The translations under genes were made by a program, and so were the position numbers. DNA of 64,000 nt from Rudaea sp. 3F27F6 (GTDB taxonomy: Bacteria; Pseudomonadota; Gammaproteobacteria; Xanthomonadales; Rhodanobacteraceae): NCBI RefSeq assembly GCF_005503555.1, contig NZ_SCNG01000004.1, forward strand, positions 62,001 through 126,000. Direction: 5' to 3'. Positions 7,716 through 15,390 of this stretch are shown here, piece after piece (position 1 is the first letter of the stretch; the number at the start of each line of letters is the position of its first letter). The notes below the pieces were generated by a model. That model made no database searches. It was not told the DNA's origin and worked only from the letters and a program-made list of their open reading frames with translations.

Positions 7716-8921
7716 CTATCGCACTGCCGCGGTATCGGCAAAAGCGGACGCTGCGATCGAGGCACGTCCATTCTTAGACAAATCCGGCGGATCGGCAACG
7801 TGGGCGTCGGCGGGGTCGCCGCTGCGCGCTTCGAATTGGGCTGCGGCGAGCGCATCGGTCAACGCGGCGCGCGGCAGGTCGCGCACGATGAAGACGAAGC
7901 GCGAACCGCGGTCGGCGTCGGGCCACGCCGGCAGCGGCTCGGCCTCGTGCAGCCAGCGCTGCACGCCGTGCATCGCCACGGGCAGGGCTTCGCCACGCAC
8001 GTGGACGACGGCCTTGAGTCGCAGCAGTTTGTCGCCGTGATGGTAGGCGACGCTGCCGAGCCAGCTGCTCAGCACGTCCCAGTCCATCGGCGTCTCGACG
8101 CGGATGCAATGCGCGCGGATGCCGCCGTCGTGCGCTGGCCGCGCACAGTCCGGGCCGTGCCGATGATCCGCATCGCAATGCGTGTGATCGTGGTCGTGCG
8201 CAGTCGAAGAGCGCGCATGCCAATGCGCAACGTCAACCGAAGCGTCCGCCGCGGCGCGGTCGCGCAGGCCGATCAGTTCGGCCGCATCGATCTCGCCGTA
8301 ATGACAGTTCAGGCGCGCCGCGGCCGGGTTGAGCGCATGCAGGCGCGCGGCGAGTTTCCAGTAGTCGTCCTCGCCGATCAGGTCGGTCTTGGTCAGCAGC
8401 AGGCGATCGGCGAGCATGACCTGACGCACCGCTTCGGCCTGTGTATCGAGCTGACTCGACGCGTGCAGGGCGTCGACCGTGACGATGACCGCGTCGAGCG
8501 CGAAGCGCTTGGCCAACGCCGCATCGCGCAGCAGCAGCGCGGCAATCGCGGTCGGATCGGCCAGCCCGCTCGTTTCGATAACGACGCGGTTGAAGGCCGG
8601 GATGTCGCCGCGCGCGCGCCGCGCATGCAGCGCGAGTAAGGTCGCGGCGAGATCGTCACGCACCGCACAGCAGACACAGCCGCCATCGAGCAGCACGGTC
8701 TGCGCATCGACCGCGGCGACAAGCAGATGGTCGAGCGCGATCTCGCCGAACTCGTTGATGACGACGGCCGTGTCACGCATACGCTCCTGGCGCAGCAGGC
8801 GCGACAGCAAGGTGGTCTTGCCGCTGCCTAGGAAGCCGCTGATCAGAGTGACGGGCAGCCGTGCCGCGGCGCGCTCGGCGCTGCCGGCGTCGCGTCCGTC
8901 GGGATTCGCTGTGGGGGACAT
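7716..8921 (-). CDS. CobW/COG0523-family GTPase, putative metallochaperone
   Basis: A 401-residue G3E GTPase. Walker A is GFLGSGKTT at 29-37, the CXCC metal-binding motif is C82-V-C84-C85, an ETSGLADP switch lies at 116-123, TKTD at 177-180, and a His/Asp/Cys-rich insert (HDHDHTHC and HRHGPDC) at about 242-265. The C-terminal CobW_C domain follows. The family moves or loads transition metals (Zn, Fe, Co). The gene lies upstream of the GntR regulator and is divergent from a Rieske oxygenase, with two operators between them, so it may supply metal to the iron- or metal-dependent enzymes of this pathway. The metal is not identifiable from sequence. Confidence 0.88.
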   Translation of the reverse strand: MSPTANPDGRDAGSAERAAARLPVTLISGFLGSGKTTLLSRLLRQERMRDTAVVINEFGEIALDHLLVAAVDAQTVLLDGGCVCCAVRDDLAATLLALHARRARGDIPAFNRVVIETSGLADPTAIAALLLRDAALAKRFALDAVIVTVDALHASSQLDTQAEAVRQVMLADRLLLTKTDLIGEDDYWKLAARLHALNPAAARLNCHYGEIDAAELIGLRDRAAADASVDVAHWHARSSTAHDHDHTHCDADHRHGPDCARPAHDGGIRAHCIRVETPMDWDVLSSWLGSVAYHHGDKLLRLKAVVHVRGEALPVAMHGVQRWLHEAEPLPAWPDADRGSRFVFIVRDLPRAALTDALAAAQFEARSGDPADAHVADPPDLSKNGRASIAASAFADTAAVR

Positions 8922-8994
8922 GCTGCCTGCGATCTATCCGGGAAGGGCCGCGCGGGAATGGCGAAGAGGCGCACGGATTTGCGTTTGCTCTAAT

Positions 8995-9011
8995 TGACAT
9001 ACAGTATGTCA
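8995..9011. promoter_or_regulatory. GntR-type operator, copy O3 (17-bp perfect palindrome)
   Basis: TGACATACAGTATGTCA is symmetric in every position except the central base. It lies 74 bp upstream of the CobW start codon and 149 bp upstream of the Rieske gene, in their shared promoter region. The core CATACAGTATG is identical to O4 and to the complement of O5. Confidence 0.65.
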
Positions 9012-9079
9012 TTCAATTCGGACGCGTCAAGGCGCCTTCTCCCCGTGCCGAACGCATGCGGCAAAGTGCCGCCCGCATC

Positions 9080-9111
9080 TTGACAATCCGTTATATCGCA
9101 TACAGTATGCG
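9080..9111 (+). promoter_or_regulatory. Promoter and GntR-type operator, copy O4
   Basis: A -35-like TTGACA at 9080-9085 is followed by the 15-bp palindrome CGCATACAGTATGCG at 9097-9111, which would cover the -10 region. It lies 48 bp before the Rieske oxygenase start codon. The palindrome is clear; the exact -10 is not, because the best hexamers overlap the operator at 15-17 bp spacing. Confidence 0.6.
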
Positions 9112-9159
9112 TGATGTTGATTCCGATAACACGACAAACGACGGAAGTACGGGAGGCCT

Positions 9160-10446
9160 ATGCTCGCCGAGGCAAAGAACAGCCTGCTGACCCAGGTATC
9201 CGCGGGTACGCCGATGGGCGACCTGCTGCGTCGCTACTGGCACCCGATCGGCGCCGCGACCGAATTCGACAAAATGCCGGTGCGCGCGGTGCGCGTGCTC
9301 GGCGAGGATCTCGTCCTTTATAAGGACCTGTCCGGCAACTTCGGCCTGGTCGATCGCCAGTGCCCGCATCGCCGCGCCGATCTGTCCTACGGCTTCGTCG
9401 AGCAATGCGGCCTGCGCTGCAACTATCACGGCTGGCTCTACGACGAGAACGGCAACTGCATCGAGCAGCCTTACGAAGACATCGCCAATCCGCAGGCCAA
9501 GCTCAAGGACCGGATCAAGATCAAGTCGTATCCGGTGCAGGTGCACGCCGGCATGATCTGGGCCTATCTCGGCCCGGCGCCCGCGCCGCTCGTGCCGAAC
9601 TGGGAACCGTTCACCTGGCAGAACGGCTTCCGCCAGATCGTCATCTCCGAAGTGCCGTGCAACTGGTTCCAGTGCCAGGAGAACTCGATCGATCCCGTGC
9701 ATTTCGAGTGGATGCACTCGAACTGGAGCGTGCGCCTGCGCGGCCAGACCGGCCCGTACGGCCCGACGCATACGCGGCTGAACTTCGAAGAATTCGAATA
9801 CGGCCTGATCTACAAGCGCATCCGCAGCGATACCGACGAGAAGCATCCGCTGTGGACGACGGGCCGCCTCGCGCTGTGGCCGAACGTGTTCTGCCTCGGC
9901 GATCATTTCGAATGGCGCGTGCCGATCGACGACGAGAACACGCTCAGCGTGACCTGGGCGTTCAACCGCGTGCCACGCGAGCGCGAACCCTACGTACAGG
10001 AACGCATCCCGGCATGGCGCGGCCCGGTCAAAGACGAAACCACCGGACGCTGGATCACGAGCCATGTGATGAACCAGGACTTCGTCGCCTGGGTCGGCCA
10101 GGGCCGCGTCGCCGATCGCACTCAGGAGAACCTCGGCAGTAGCGACCGCGGCATCGCCATGCTGCGCCGGCATTTCTTCGACGATCTCGACGCGATCGCC
10201 CAAGGCAAAGACCCGAAGGGCCTCGTGCGCGATCCGGACAAGAACGCCTGCCTCGCCCTGCCCGTAGCCGGCCGCCATCTTTTCGTCGACGGCCTGACCC
10301 GCGAACAGCTCAAGGCGCACCCGATCCTCGGCCGCCACTTGAACGACTACGCGTTCCAGTACGGACAGCCCGACAGCGTCAAGGCGGAGTTCCGCGACGC
10401 GATGGGCATCCGCATCGACGAGCAGGGCAACGTCGTCGATCTCTGA
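9160..10446 (+). CDS. Rieske-type aromatic oxygenase, phthalate 4,5-dioxygenase family (copy 1)
   Basis: A 428-residue oxygenase component. The Rieske [2Fe-2S] ligands are C68-P-H70 and C87-x2-H90. The mononuclear iron site is D178-x2-H181-x4-H186, the same numbering as phthalate dioxygenase, where D178 bridges the two metal centres. The family includes dioxygenases and O-demethylases acting on phthalate, phenoxybenzoate, vanillate-like and biaryl acids. The ATG at 9160 follows GGGAGG. It is monocistronic, under operator O4, and has no adjacent reductase gene; the only reductase is at 24847-25806. The substrate is not determinable from sequence. Confidence 0.9.
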   Translation: MLAEAKNSLLTQVSAGTPMGDLLRRYWHPIGAATEFDKMPVRAVRVLGEDLVLYKDLSGNFGLVDRQCPHRRADLSYGFVEQCGLRCNYHGWLYDENGNCIEQPYEDIANPQAKLKDRIKIKSYPVQVHAGMIWAYLGPAPAPLVPNWEPFTWQNGFRQIVISEVPCNWFQCQENSIDPVHFEWMHSNWSVRLRGQTGPYGPTHTRLNFEEFEYGLIYKRIRSDTDEKHPLWTTGRLALWPNVFCLGDHFEWRVPIDDENTLSVTWAFNRVPREREPYVQERIPAWRGPVKDETTGRWITSHVMNQDFVAWVGQGRVADRTQENLGSSDRGIAMLRRHFFDDLDAIAQGKDPKGLVRDPDKNACLALPVAGRHLFVDGLTREQLKAHPILGRHLNDYAFQYGQPDSVKAEFRDAMGIRIDEQGNVVDL

Positions 10447-10610
10447 CGTATTCAGCTCGTTCCGGCACGCTGCGGCAACAGCCGCGGCGGCCATGAAGCG
10501 CCTCGCTTGCGACGAGCGTCGCCAAAGCACGATGCGGATTCCACTCCGCTCAGTCTAGCCACTATGATCCGCGTCGATGCCTGAGAACGGCTTCCGGTAG
10601 CGGATCATTG

Positions 10611-11780
10611 ATGACCTCTCCCCTGCTCTCTTCCGTCGGCTCACTGGCCCCCGGCCTTTGCCTGCTGCTGGCGTTGTTCCTGCTCGCCGCGGGCGGCCCG
10701 CTGCAACACGCGAATCGCTACCTCGCCGGCTTTCTGCTCGTGCTCGCCGTTGATATGGCCGGCTGGGCCGCGGATCTGTTGCCGGCGCCGCTGCGCGAGA
10801 TCCTGATCTTCCGCCTGCCACTGTGCTTTCTCGAAGCGCCGCTTTTATATGTGTATGCCTCGAAGCTGTGTTTCCCAACCCGGCGCGCGAGGCCTCACGT
10901 CGCGGCGGCGCTCGCGACGGTTGCGTTCAGCGCGATCTCGTTGCTGCCGCGCGCAGGCGCCTGGTGGTCCGGCGCGGCACCCGCACTGGATTCGCTGTCG
11001 AGCCGCGAAGTCGATCTCGTCGTCAACGCGGCCGCACTGCACGTCCAGCACTATGTTTATCTCGCCCTGATGATCCATCTTCTATGGACCTATCGACGCG
11101 CCTACCGCGCCGCATATTCCAATCCCGACGGCATCACCTTCGCCTGGCTCGCGACGGTGGTCGGTGTTTCGTTGCTGTCCCACATCTTCGCTCTGCTCAA
11201 AAGCCTCGCCTGGATCAGCGATCACGCGGCGACCTATTACGCGCTCGAACGGATCATCGCGGTGATCGCCGCGTTGGTGATCTGTGCCCTTACCCTCGCC
11301 GCGCTGCTGCGCCAGCACTTATTTCTCGGCGTGACGATCGATGCTAGCGGCGCCGATGACTCCGCCGCACCGGCCTTGGCCGCAGAGCGAGAAAAAACCT
11401 TTGCCGAACAGGCCCCCGCGCTCAATGAGGCGGCGCTCGCAAAACTCAAGGCGTACATGGAACGCGAACGGCCGTTCCTCGACCCGGGACTGACCATCCG
11501 CAGCCTCGCGCGCCGCATGGGCATGGGGCAGCGCGAGCTGTCACAGCTCGTCAACCGGCAACTCGGCGTGCATTTCTTCGACTTCGTCAATCGCCACCGC
11601 GTCGAGACGGCGGCGGCCTTGCTGGCCGATCCCGCGCACCGCGACACCACCATTCTCGACATCGCCCATCGTTCGGGCTTCAACACGAAATCGTCGTTCA
11701 ACGCGGCTTTCGCCAAGCATCTCGGCGTGACGCCGACTGCGTTGCGCGTGCGTGCGGCTGCCGCAACAGTGCCGGCCTAA
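10611..11780 (+). CDS. Membrane-anchored AraC-family regulator
   Basis: A 389-residue protein with six or seven predicted membrane helices in residues 1-235, a hydrophilic linker rich in Ala, Asp and Glu, then an AraC-type double helix-turn-helix at about 275-380. Both helices are recognisable: LTIRSLARRMGMGQRELSQL and ILDIAHRSGFNTKSSFNAAF. Such regulators sense a membrane or periplasmic signal. The ATG at 10611 is preferred over the adjacent upstream TTG. It stands alone between the Rieske gene and the cassette array, and its target is unknown. Confidence 0.85.
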   Translation: MTSPLLSSVGSLAPGLCLLLALFLLAAGGPLQHANRYLAGFLLVLAVDMAGWAADLLPAPLREILIFRLPLCFLEAPLLYVYASKLCFPTRRARPHVAAALATVAFSAISLLPRAGAWWSGAAPALDSLSSREVDLVVNAAALHVQHYVYLALMIHLLWTYRRAYRAAYSNPDGITFAWLATVVGVSLLSHIFALLKSLAWISDHAATYYALERIIAVIAALVICALTLAALLRQHLFLGVTIDASGADDSAAPALAAEREKTFAEQAPALNEAALAKLKAYMERERPFLDPGLTIRSLARRMGMGQRELSQLVNRQLGVHFFDFVNRHRVETAAALLADPAHRDTTILDIAHRSGFNTKSSFNAAFAKHLGVTPTALRVRAAAATVPA

Positions 11781-11956
11781 GAGGCCGCGCTGCTTCCCTC
11801 TCTCGGCTGTGCGCGATGAAATGCTTCGGGCAAGCTGGTCGCATCAAGGGAAATGCCTCTTGGCGAGCACAACCAAATCAATGGCCATGTGCTCCCATGC
11901 AAAAATCGAGGCGCCGCCCTGACTAATCGCCAGACAGTTCGGCCAGTTCGCGCACC

Positions 11957-12042
11957 CGGTTATTCGCTCAAGCGAATCCCCGCAATGGCTTGCGGTATGC
12001 TGACGCCCTCGCGGCAACGACCGCTTAGCTCAAGCGTCAGGA
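11957..12042 (+). repeat. attC site 0 (degenerate outer boxes)
   Basis: Left arm GGTTATTCGCTCAAGCGAAT, centre CTTGCGGTATGCTGAC, right arm GACCGCTTAGCTCAAGCGTCAGG. The inner arms are well conserved, but the outer boxes differ from RYYYAAC/GTTRRRY. It precedes the first cassette gene. Confidence 0.7.
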
Positions 12043-12051
12043 GTCTGCATC

Positions 12052-12633
12052 TTGTCAGAATCGGACAGTCATAAGACCGAATCCATGGGCGGCTTCGCGT
12101 ACGTCGTTGGTGGCCTTGCGTTTATCCCCTTGATTGGAGTGCTTTTTGGGATAGCAGCCATCGTATGGGGCCTAACAACAGACAAATCTGGTCGCAAGCT
12201 GCTGATTGCTCTTGGCGCAAGTGGCATCGCCTTCACGGTGATCCTGTATGGATCTCTCTTCTACTTTGCGTTTGGGCAGCGAGGCGGTGTCTACGACGAC
12301 CTACGAGCCAAGCTTGCTCAAACCTCGTTAAACTCGCTTGTTCCAATGGTTGAGTTTTACAAAATCCAGAACGGCCGCTATCCCGAGTCCCTGGACGAGC
12401 TGCAGAAGTCTCTTCCTAAAGAAAGCTTCGTGTCGGTATACGACCCAAGTGTAGGAGCGTTCGGCACTCAACCTCCGCAGTTCTACTACCAACGCACCGA
12501 TGCTGACCACTACTACCTAAGGTCTGTCGGCCCGGACGGAAAACCTTTCACACAGGACGACATCGTTCCGCAGATTGCTCCGACTCCCGGCGGCAAAATT
12601 GGACTACTCGTCAAACAGCCACCCGGCTCCTAG
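12052..12633 (+). CDS. Cassette 1: membrane protein with GspG-like C-terminal domain
   Basis: A 193-residue protein read from TTG at 12052; an ATG at 12085 is the alternative. Two membrane helices at about 15-40 and 48-73 are followed by a soluble domain. The C-terminal part, with NSLVPMVEFYKIQNGRYPESLDEL and a YYLRSVGPDGKPFTQDDI segment, resembles the pseudopilin GspG-like fold (helix, then a small beta sheet with a Ca-binding-like loop). No prepilin peptidase site is present, so it is not a canonical pseudopilin. Function unknown. It ends directly against the next attC site, as cassette genes do. Confidence 0.75.
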   Translation: MSESDSHKTESMGGFAYVVGGLAFIPLIGVLFGIAAIVWGLTTDKSGRKLLIALGASGIAFTVILYGSLFYFAFGQRGGVYDDLRAKLAQTSLNSLVPMVEFYKIQNGRYPESLDELQKSLPKESFVSVYDPSVGAFGTQPPQFYYQRTDADHYYLRSVGPDGKPFTQDDIVPQIAPTPGGKIGLLVKQPPGS

Positions 12634-12718
12634 CCATTTGCTCAAGCGGACCGCTGTGGTGGATTGCGGTATTCTGACCTGCGTCGCAGCCGCGGCCACC
12701 CAATCCAAGCGCTAGGCT
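12629..12718 (+). repeat. attC site 1
   Basis: Starts at CTCCTAGCCATTTGCTCAAGCGG, overlapping the stop region of cassette 1, and ends at CCAAGCGCTAGGCT. The central GATTGCGGTATTCTGAC is close to the other sites. Confidence 0.75.
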
Positions 12719-12720
12719 GT

Positions 12721-12975
12721 ATGTCGAAGACGTCCCAAGAACTCCGAGAAGATTCACCTGCATTTCTTATCGTGTTTTGGTGCGATCGTTGCGCATGCGC
12801 AATCAACTCGAACAACGAACGCGATCACTTTCACCACGAACAATGTGGCGGCTGCCTCAAATTCAAAGCGATCGACGGCGATTGGGGTTACTGTCGCAGT
12901 CACGAGTCAGTCTATAGCGGCCGCAAGATGTTCGAGCACGACACATGCTCCAAATGGGTCGAAGGCAGATGGTAG
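12721..12975 (+). CDS. Cassette 2: small cysteine-rich protein
   Basis: An 84-residue protein starting at ATG 12721, two nucleotides after the attC site. It has seven cysteines (21, 24, 26, 42, 45, 58 and 76) in a CDRCAC / CGGC / YC arrangement and a HFHHE cluster at 36-40, which suggests a zinc-binding or [Fe-S]-type fold. There is no signal peptide or membrane segment. I do not recognise the family. Confidence 0.65.
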   Translation: MSKTSQELREDSPAFLIVFWCDRCACAINSNNERDHFHHEQCGGCLKFKAIDGDWGYCRSHESVYSGRKMFEHDTCSKWVEGRW

Positions 12976-12983
12976 GGCATGCC

Positions 12984-13073
12984 GCCTAACTCTTCGCTCA
13001 AGCGGATCGCTGTGACGGCTTGCGGTATCCTGCTGCCCCCAGCGGCAGTGGCCGCCTAGCTCAAGCACCAGCC
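12984..13073 (+). repeat. attC site 2
   Basis: The outer left box GCCTAAC is canonical, followed by TCTTCGCTCAAGCGGATCGC. The right arm GGCCGCCTAGCTCAAGCACCAGCC has a degenerate last box. The centre is GGCTTGCGGTATCCTG. Confidence 0.8.
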
Positions 13074-13081
13074 ACTATCTG

Positions 13082-13555
13082 ATGGACACGAAAATAGTCG
13101 ACGGGGATCTGCTTGACCAACAGGTCGAGGTTATCGTCAACACCTGGAACCGCAACATCATTCCTTGGTGGCTTCTCATACCCCAGGGTGTTTCGGGAGC
13201 CATCAAGCGGCGAAGTGGCTACAGACCTTTTCAAGAAGTTGGCAGGTTGGGTGCCATTCCTCTAGGCGGAGCCGCCCTAACTTCAGCGGGCCGGCTGCCA
13301 TACAAGGGCACCATCCATGTCGCCGGCATCAACATGCTGTGGCGTGCGTCAGCAATGTCCATTCAAGGCTCGGTACGCTCTGCCATGGCTCTCGCCGCCA
13401 AGCATGAGTTTCGTTCCGTGGCATTCCCGGTTATCGGCGCAGGTTCCGGTGGGTTTAAGGAGCCTGCCGCTTTCGCGCTCATGCTGGAGGCCCTCAAAGA
13501 TATCCGCAGCACCGCACACGTTGTCATTGTTCGCTATCGGCGCAATGGTGGCTAG
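13082..13555 (+). CDS. Cassette 3: macro-domain protein (ADP-ribose binding)
   Basis: A 157-residue single macro domain. Visible motifs are IVDGDLLDQQVEVIVNTWN at 5-23 (the conserved GDL and VN residues), GVSGAIKRRSG at 36-46, and the ligand loop GAGSGGF at 119-125. Macro domains bind ADP-ribose and often remove it from proteins or nucleic acids, or act as the immunity partner of ADP-ribosylating toxins. No toxin gene is beside it. The ATG at 13082 lies 8 bp past the attC site, and no separate promoter is evident. Confidence 0.85.
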   Translation: MDTKIVDGDLLDQQVEVIVNTWNRNIIPWWLLIPQGVSGAIKRRSGYRPFQEVGRLGAIPLGGAALTSAGRLPYKGTIHVAGINMLWRASAMSIQGSVRSAMALAAKHEFRSVAFPVIGAGSGGFKEPAAFALMLEALKDIRSTAHVVIVRYRRNGG

Positions 13556-13637
13556 CTATTTGCTCAACCGGATCGCTGTGACGGATTGCGATATGCTGGT
13601 ACTGATGCAGTAGTGGCCGCTTAGCTCAAGCAGTAAA
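13549..13637 (+). repeat. attC site 3
   Basis: Left arm GGCTAGCTATTTGCTCAACCGG overlaps the stop codon of the macro-domain gene. The centre is GATTGCGATATGCTGG and the right arm GGCCGCTTAGCTCAAGCAGTAAA. Confidence 0.75.
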
Positions 13638-13642
13638 TCGCT

Positions 13643-14317
13643 TTGGAGACCTTCACGTTGCCAAGAATCCTTTATTCCGGAACCAAGAACGCCTCCAGCT
13701 GGGCCTTTCGCGCATGGTTGGCACTAAAAGAAGCCAATGCTGAATTTGAGGAAATCGTCGTCGACATCCGGCCTCCTCAAAGATTCTCAAACCTGAAAAA
13801 AATTGCCGAATTTTCTCCGCCTGGAGCGGTGCCCGTGCTTGTGGATGGGGCAACCGTCATTTTCGACTCATTGGCAATCATGGAATACGCGAATGAGCTC
13901 TGTGATGGGGCTTTGCTTCCTCAAGAAGTTCTGACCCGGGCAAGAGCTCGCTCATTTGTATCGTGGCAACATGCCGGACTCTCATCCATATGTCCCCGCC
14001 TCTCATTTGAAAGCTTCTTCTACCCCGATAAGCGTGCCATGTCGCTCGATGAGCGCCATCAAGCAACTGGAATTTTCTCAGTGTGGGAGCAGCAACTTGA
14101 GTCCAGCGGTGGCCCATACTTGTTTGGAGCCCTCTCTCTGGCAGATCTGGCTATGCTGCCGTCTGCGTTGCGTTTGACTTCGCATATGGAAGACCTGAAG
14201 CAGTGGCCCGGTGTTTCCGCATGGACTGCTGCTCTGCTTTCAAGAAGCACAGTAAAGGAATGGCTCTTGGACGCCAAACAACAACCTGTCGTGCCACTAG
14301 GCGACTACATGCCCTAA
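13643..14317 (+). CDS. Cassette 4: glutathione S-transferase-like protein
   Basis: A 224-residue protein read from TTG at 13643 (a second TTG at 13658 would remove five residues; no ATG lies near the N-terminus). The N-terminal half is a thioredoxin-fold GST domain with RILYSGTKNASSW at the active-site position, the cis-proline segment GAVPVLVDG and the DSLAIMEYAN glutathione-contact motif. The C-terminal half is the helical GST domain with LSLADLAMLP. Likely a detoxification or thiol-transfer enzyme. The non-ATG start is unusual. Confidence 0.82.
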   Translation: METFTLPRILYSGTKNASSWAFRAWLALKEANAEFEEIVVDIRPPQRFSNLKKIAEFSPPGAVPVLVDGATVIFDSLAIMEYANELCDGALLPQEVLTRARARSFVSWQHAGLSSICPRLSFESFFYPDKRAMSLDERHQATGIFSVWEQQLESSGGPYLFGALSLADLAMLPSALRLTSHMEDLKQWPGVSAWTAALLSRSTVKEWLLDAKQQPVVPLGDYMP

Positions 14318-14327
14318 GACCTGAGCG

Positions 14328-14416
14328 GTCCAACCGCTCGACCAAGCGGACCACGGCGGAGAGGTTGTGACATGCTACTCAACGCGGCAACGGCCGCTTA
14401 CCTAAAGCGTTAGAAC
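14328..14416 (+). repeat. attC site 4
   Basis: Outer left box GTCCAAC followed by CGCTCGACCAAGCGGACC; right arm ACGGCCGCTTACCTAAAGCGTTAGA. The last box GTTAGA is near consensus. Confidence 0.75.
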
Positions 14417-14418
14417 TT

Positions 14419-14751
14419 ATGGGCAGCACTGAAAATTTGGAGGTTCAATCCTTACTCATCGAGGCACTCCAAGGGTTGCTCGACTCTCGGATCGGCATTG
14501 TTGAGGCAGCTCGCGCAATTTCCCGAGCCTGCTTCGCACTGCGACAAGACAAGAATCCTTTGTTCATTCCGTTCATCCGCATCGATTCGGAGACGGACAA
14601 GTTTCCGGTTGGCAAAGTGCGTGAATTGTGGGCAGCTGAAGCTCTCGCTCACTACGATCAAGAGCGAGCTCTCACAGAACAGCGCTACAGCTCTCTTGCC
14701 ATGCAATCGGCCACAGCGTTGCTTGATTGGGCACGTTCGCAAGAGTACTAA
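14419..14751 (+). CDS. Cassette 5: unknown 110-residue soluble protein
   Basis: A mostly helical, acidic, cytoplasmic protein without signal peptide or membrane segment. Its middle contains FIRIDSETDKFPVG followed by KVRELWAAEALAHYDQE, a pattern I have the impression occurs in other small orphan proteins, but I cannot assign a family. The ATG at 14419 lies three bases beyond the attC site. Confidence 0.65.
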   Translation: MGSTENLEVQSLLIEALQGLLDSRIGIVEAARAISRACFALRQDKNPLFIPFIRIDSETDKFPVGKVRELWAAEALAHYDQERALTEQRYSSLAMQSATALLDWARSQEY

Positions 14752-14875
14752 CTATTCACTTAATCGAACTACTGCGAGAGATTGCGGTATCTTGACGCTC
14801 ATCGCGATAGCTACTGCTTACCGCAGAATGATCTGACGCCCGCTGTGGCAGCGACCTCCTATCTCCAGCGATACA
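14748..14875 (+). repeat. attC site 5 (long, degenerate right end)
   Basis: Left arm ACTAACTATTCACTTAATCG and centre GATTGCGGTATCTTGACG are clear. The right arm is weak (GTGGCAGCGACCTCC, then CCAGCGATAC), and the element is about 40 bp longer than its neighbours, so it may carry an insertion. Confidence 0.55.
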
Positions 14876-14880
14876 CACCT

Positions 14881-15291
14881 ATGCCGACGAGATCAGCATA
14901 TTCCTTTTTTCTAACGTCGCTCTTCTTGGTGAGTCATGCAGCCGAGGCACAAAGCATGAACGCTCGAGACAGCACGTGCCGAAACATTGTCGTAACCGCA
15001 GAACTGGTCCAGTGCTTGAACCAGGCGTTGAAAGCATCCGACACCAAGCTCAATCAGACCTATGCTCAAGTGAAAAGCTTGCTGTCCCCGGAAGACAGAA
15101 GAGCGCTGACGCATGCACAACAACTGTGGATTCAGTACCGCGATGCCAACTGCAAAGCGGAGTACAACCTCTATGGGGGTGGCTCTGGCGGACCGCCGAC
15201 GCACCTAGCCTGTCTCGAAGCAGAGACTCGCGCCAGAGATGCTAGCTTGAAACGCTCATTTGGTTGGCTTCAGGAGAAAGCTGGCAGTTGA
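14881..15291 (+). CDS. Cassette 6: LprI/DUF1311-family secreted protein
   Basis: A 136-residue protein starting at ATG 14881. A Sec signal peptide covers about residues 1-24 (hydrophobic core YSFFLTSLFLV, cleavage near AEAQS). The mature part has the DUF1311 pattern: C-x(9-11)-C-LNQAL, LNQTYAQVKSLL, AQQLWIQYRDANCKAE and a later Cys (HLACLEAETRAR). Some members of this family (LprI) inhibit lysozyme. Two disulphides are likely. Function is inferred from family only. Confidence 0.8.
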   Translation: MPTRSAYSFFLTSLFLVSHAAEAQSMNARDSTCRNIVVTAELVQCLNQALKASDTKLNQTYAQVKSLLSPEDRRALTHAQQLWIQYRDANCKAEYNLYGGGSGGPPTHLACLEAETRARDASLKRSFGWLQEKAGS

Positions 15292-15296
15292 GGCGA

Positions 15297-15386
15297 CGCC
15301 CAACTATTCGACCAAGTGGATCGCGGCGACATGTCGCGGTAACCTGGCACGCGCCGTGGCAGCCGCCATTTACCTCATGTGTTACC
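15297..15386 (+). repeat. attC site 6
   Basis: GCCCAACTATTCGACCAAGTGG at the left, CATGTCGCGGTAACCTGG in the centre and GGCAGCCGCCATTTACCTCATGTGTTACCC at the right. The final box GTTACCC fits GTTRRRY only partly. Confidence 0.7.
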
Positions 15387-15390
15387 CGTC

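Noticed and set aside
9091-10530. Minus-strand frame opposite the Rieske oxygenase
   Set aside because: Antisense shadow; the Rieske ligands and operator placement support the plus-strand gene.
11781-11956. Possible attI or integrase remnant upstream of the cassette array
   Set aside because: No tyrosine-recombinase motif (R-HxxR-Y) in any frame and no attI-like sequence that I can support.
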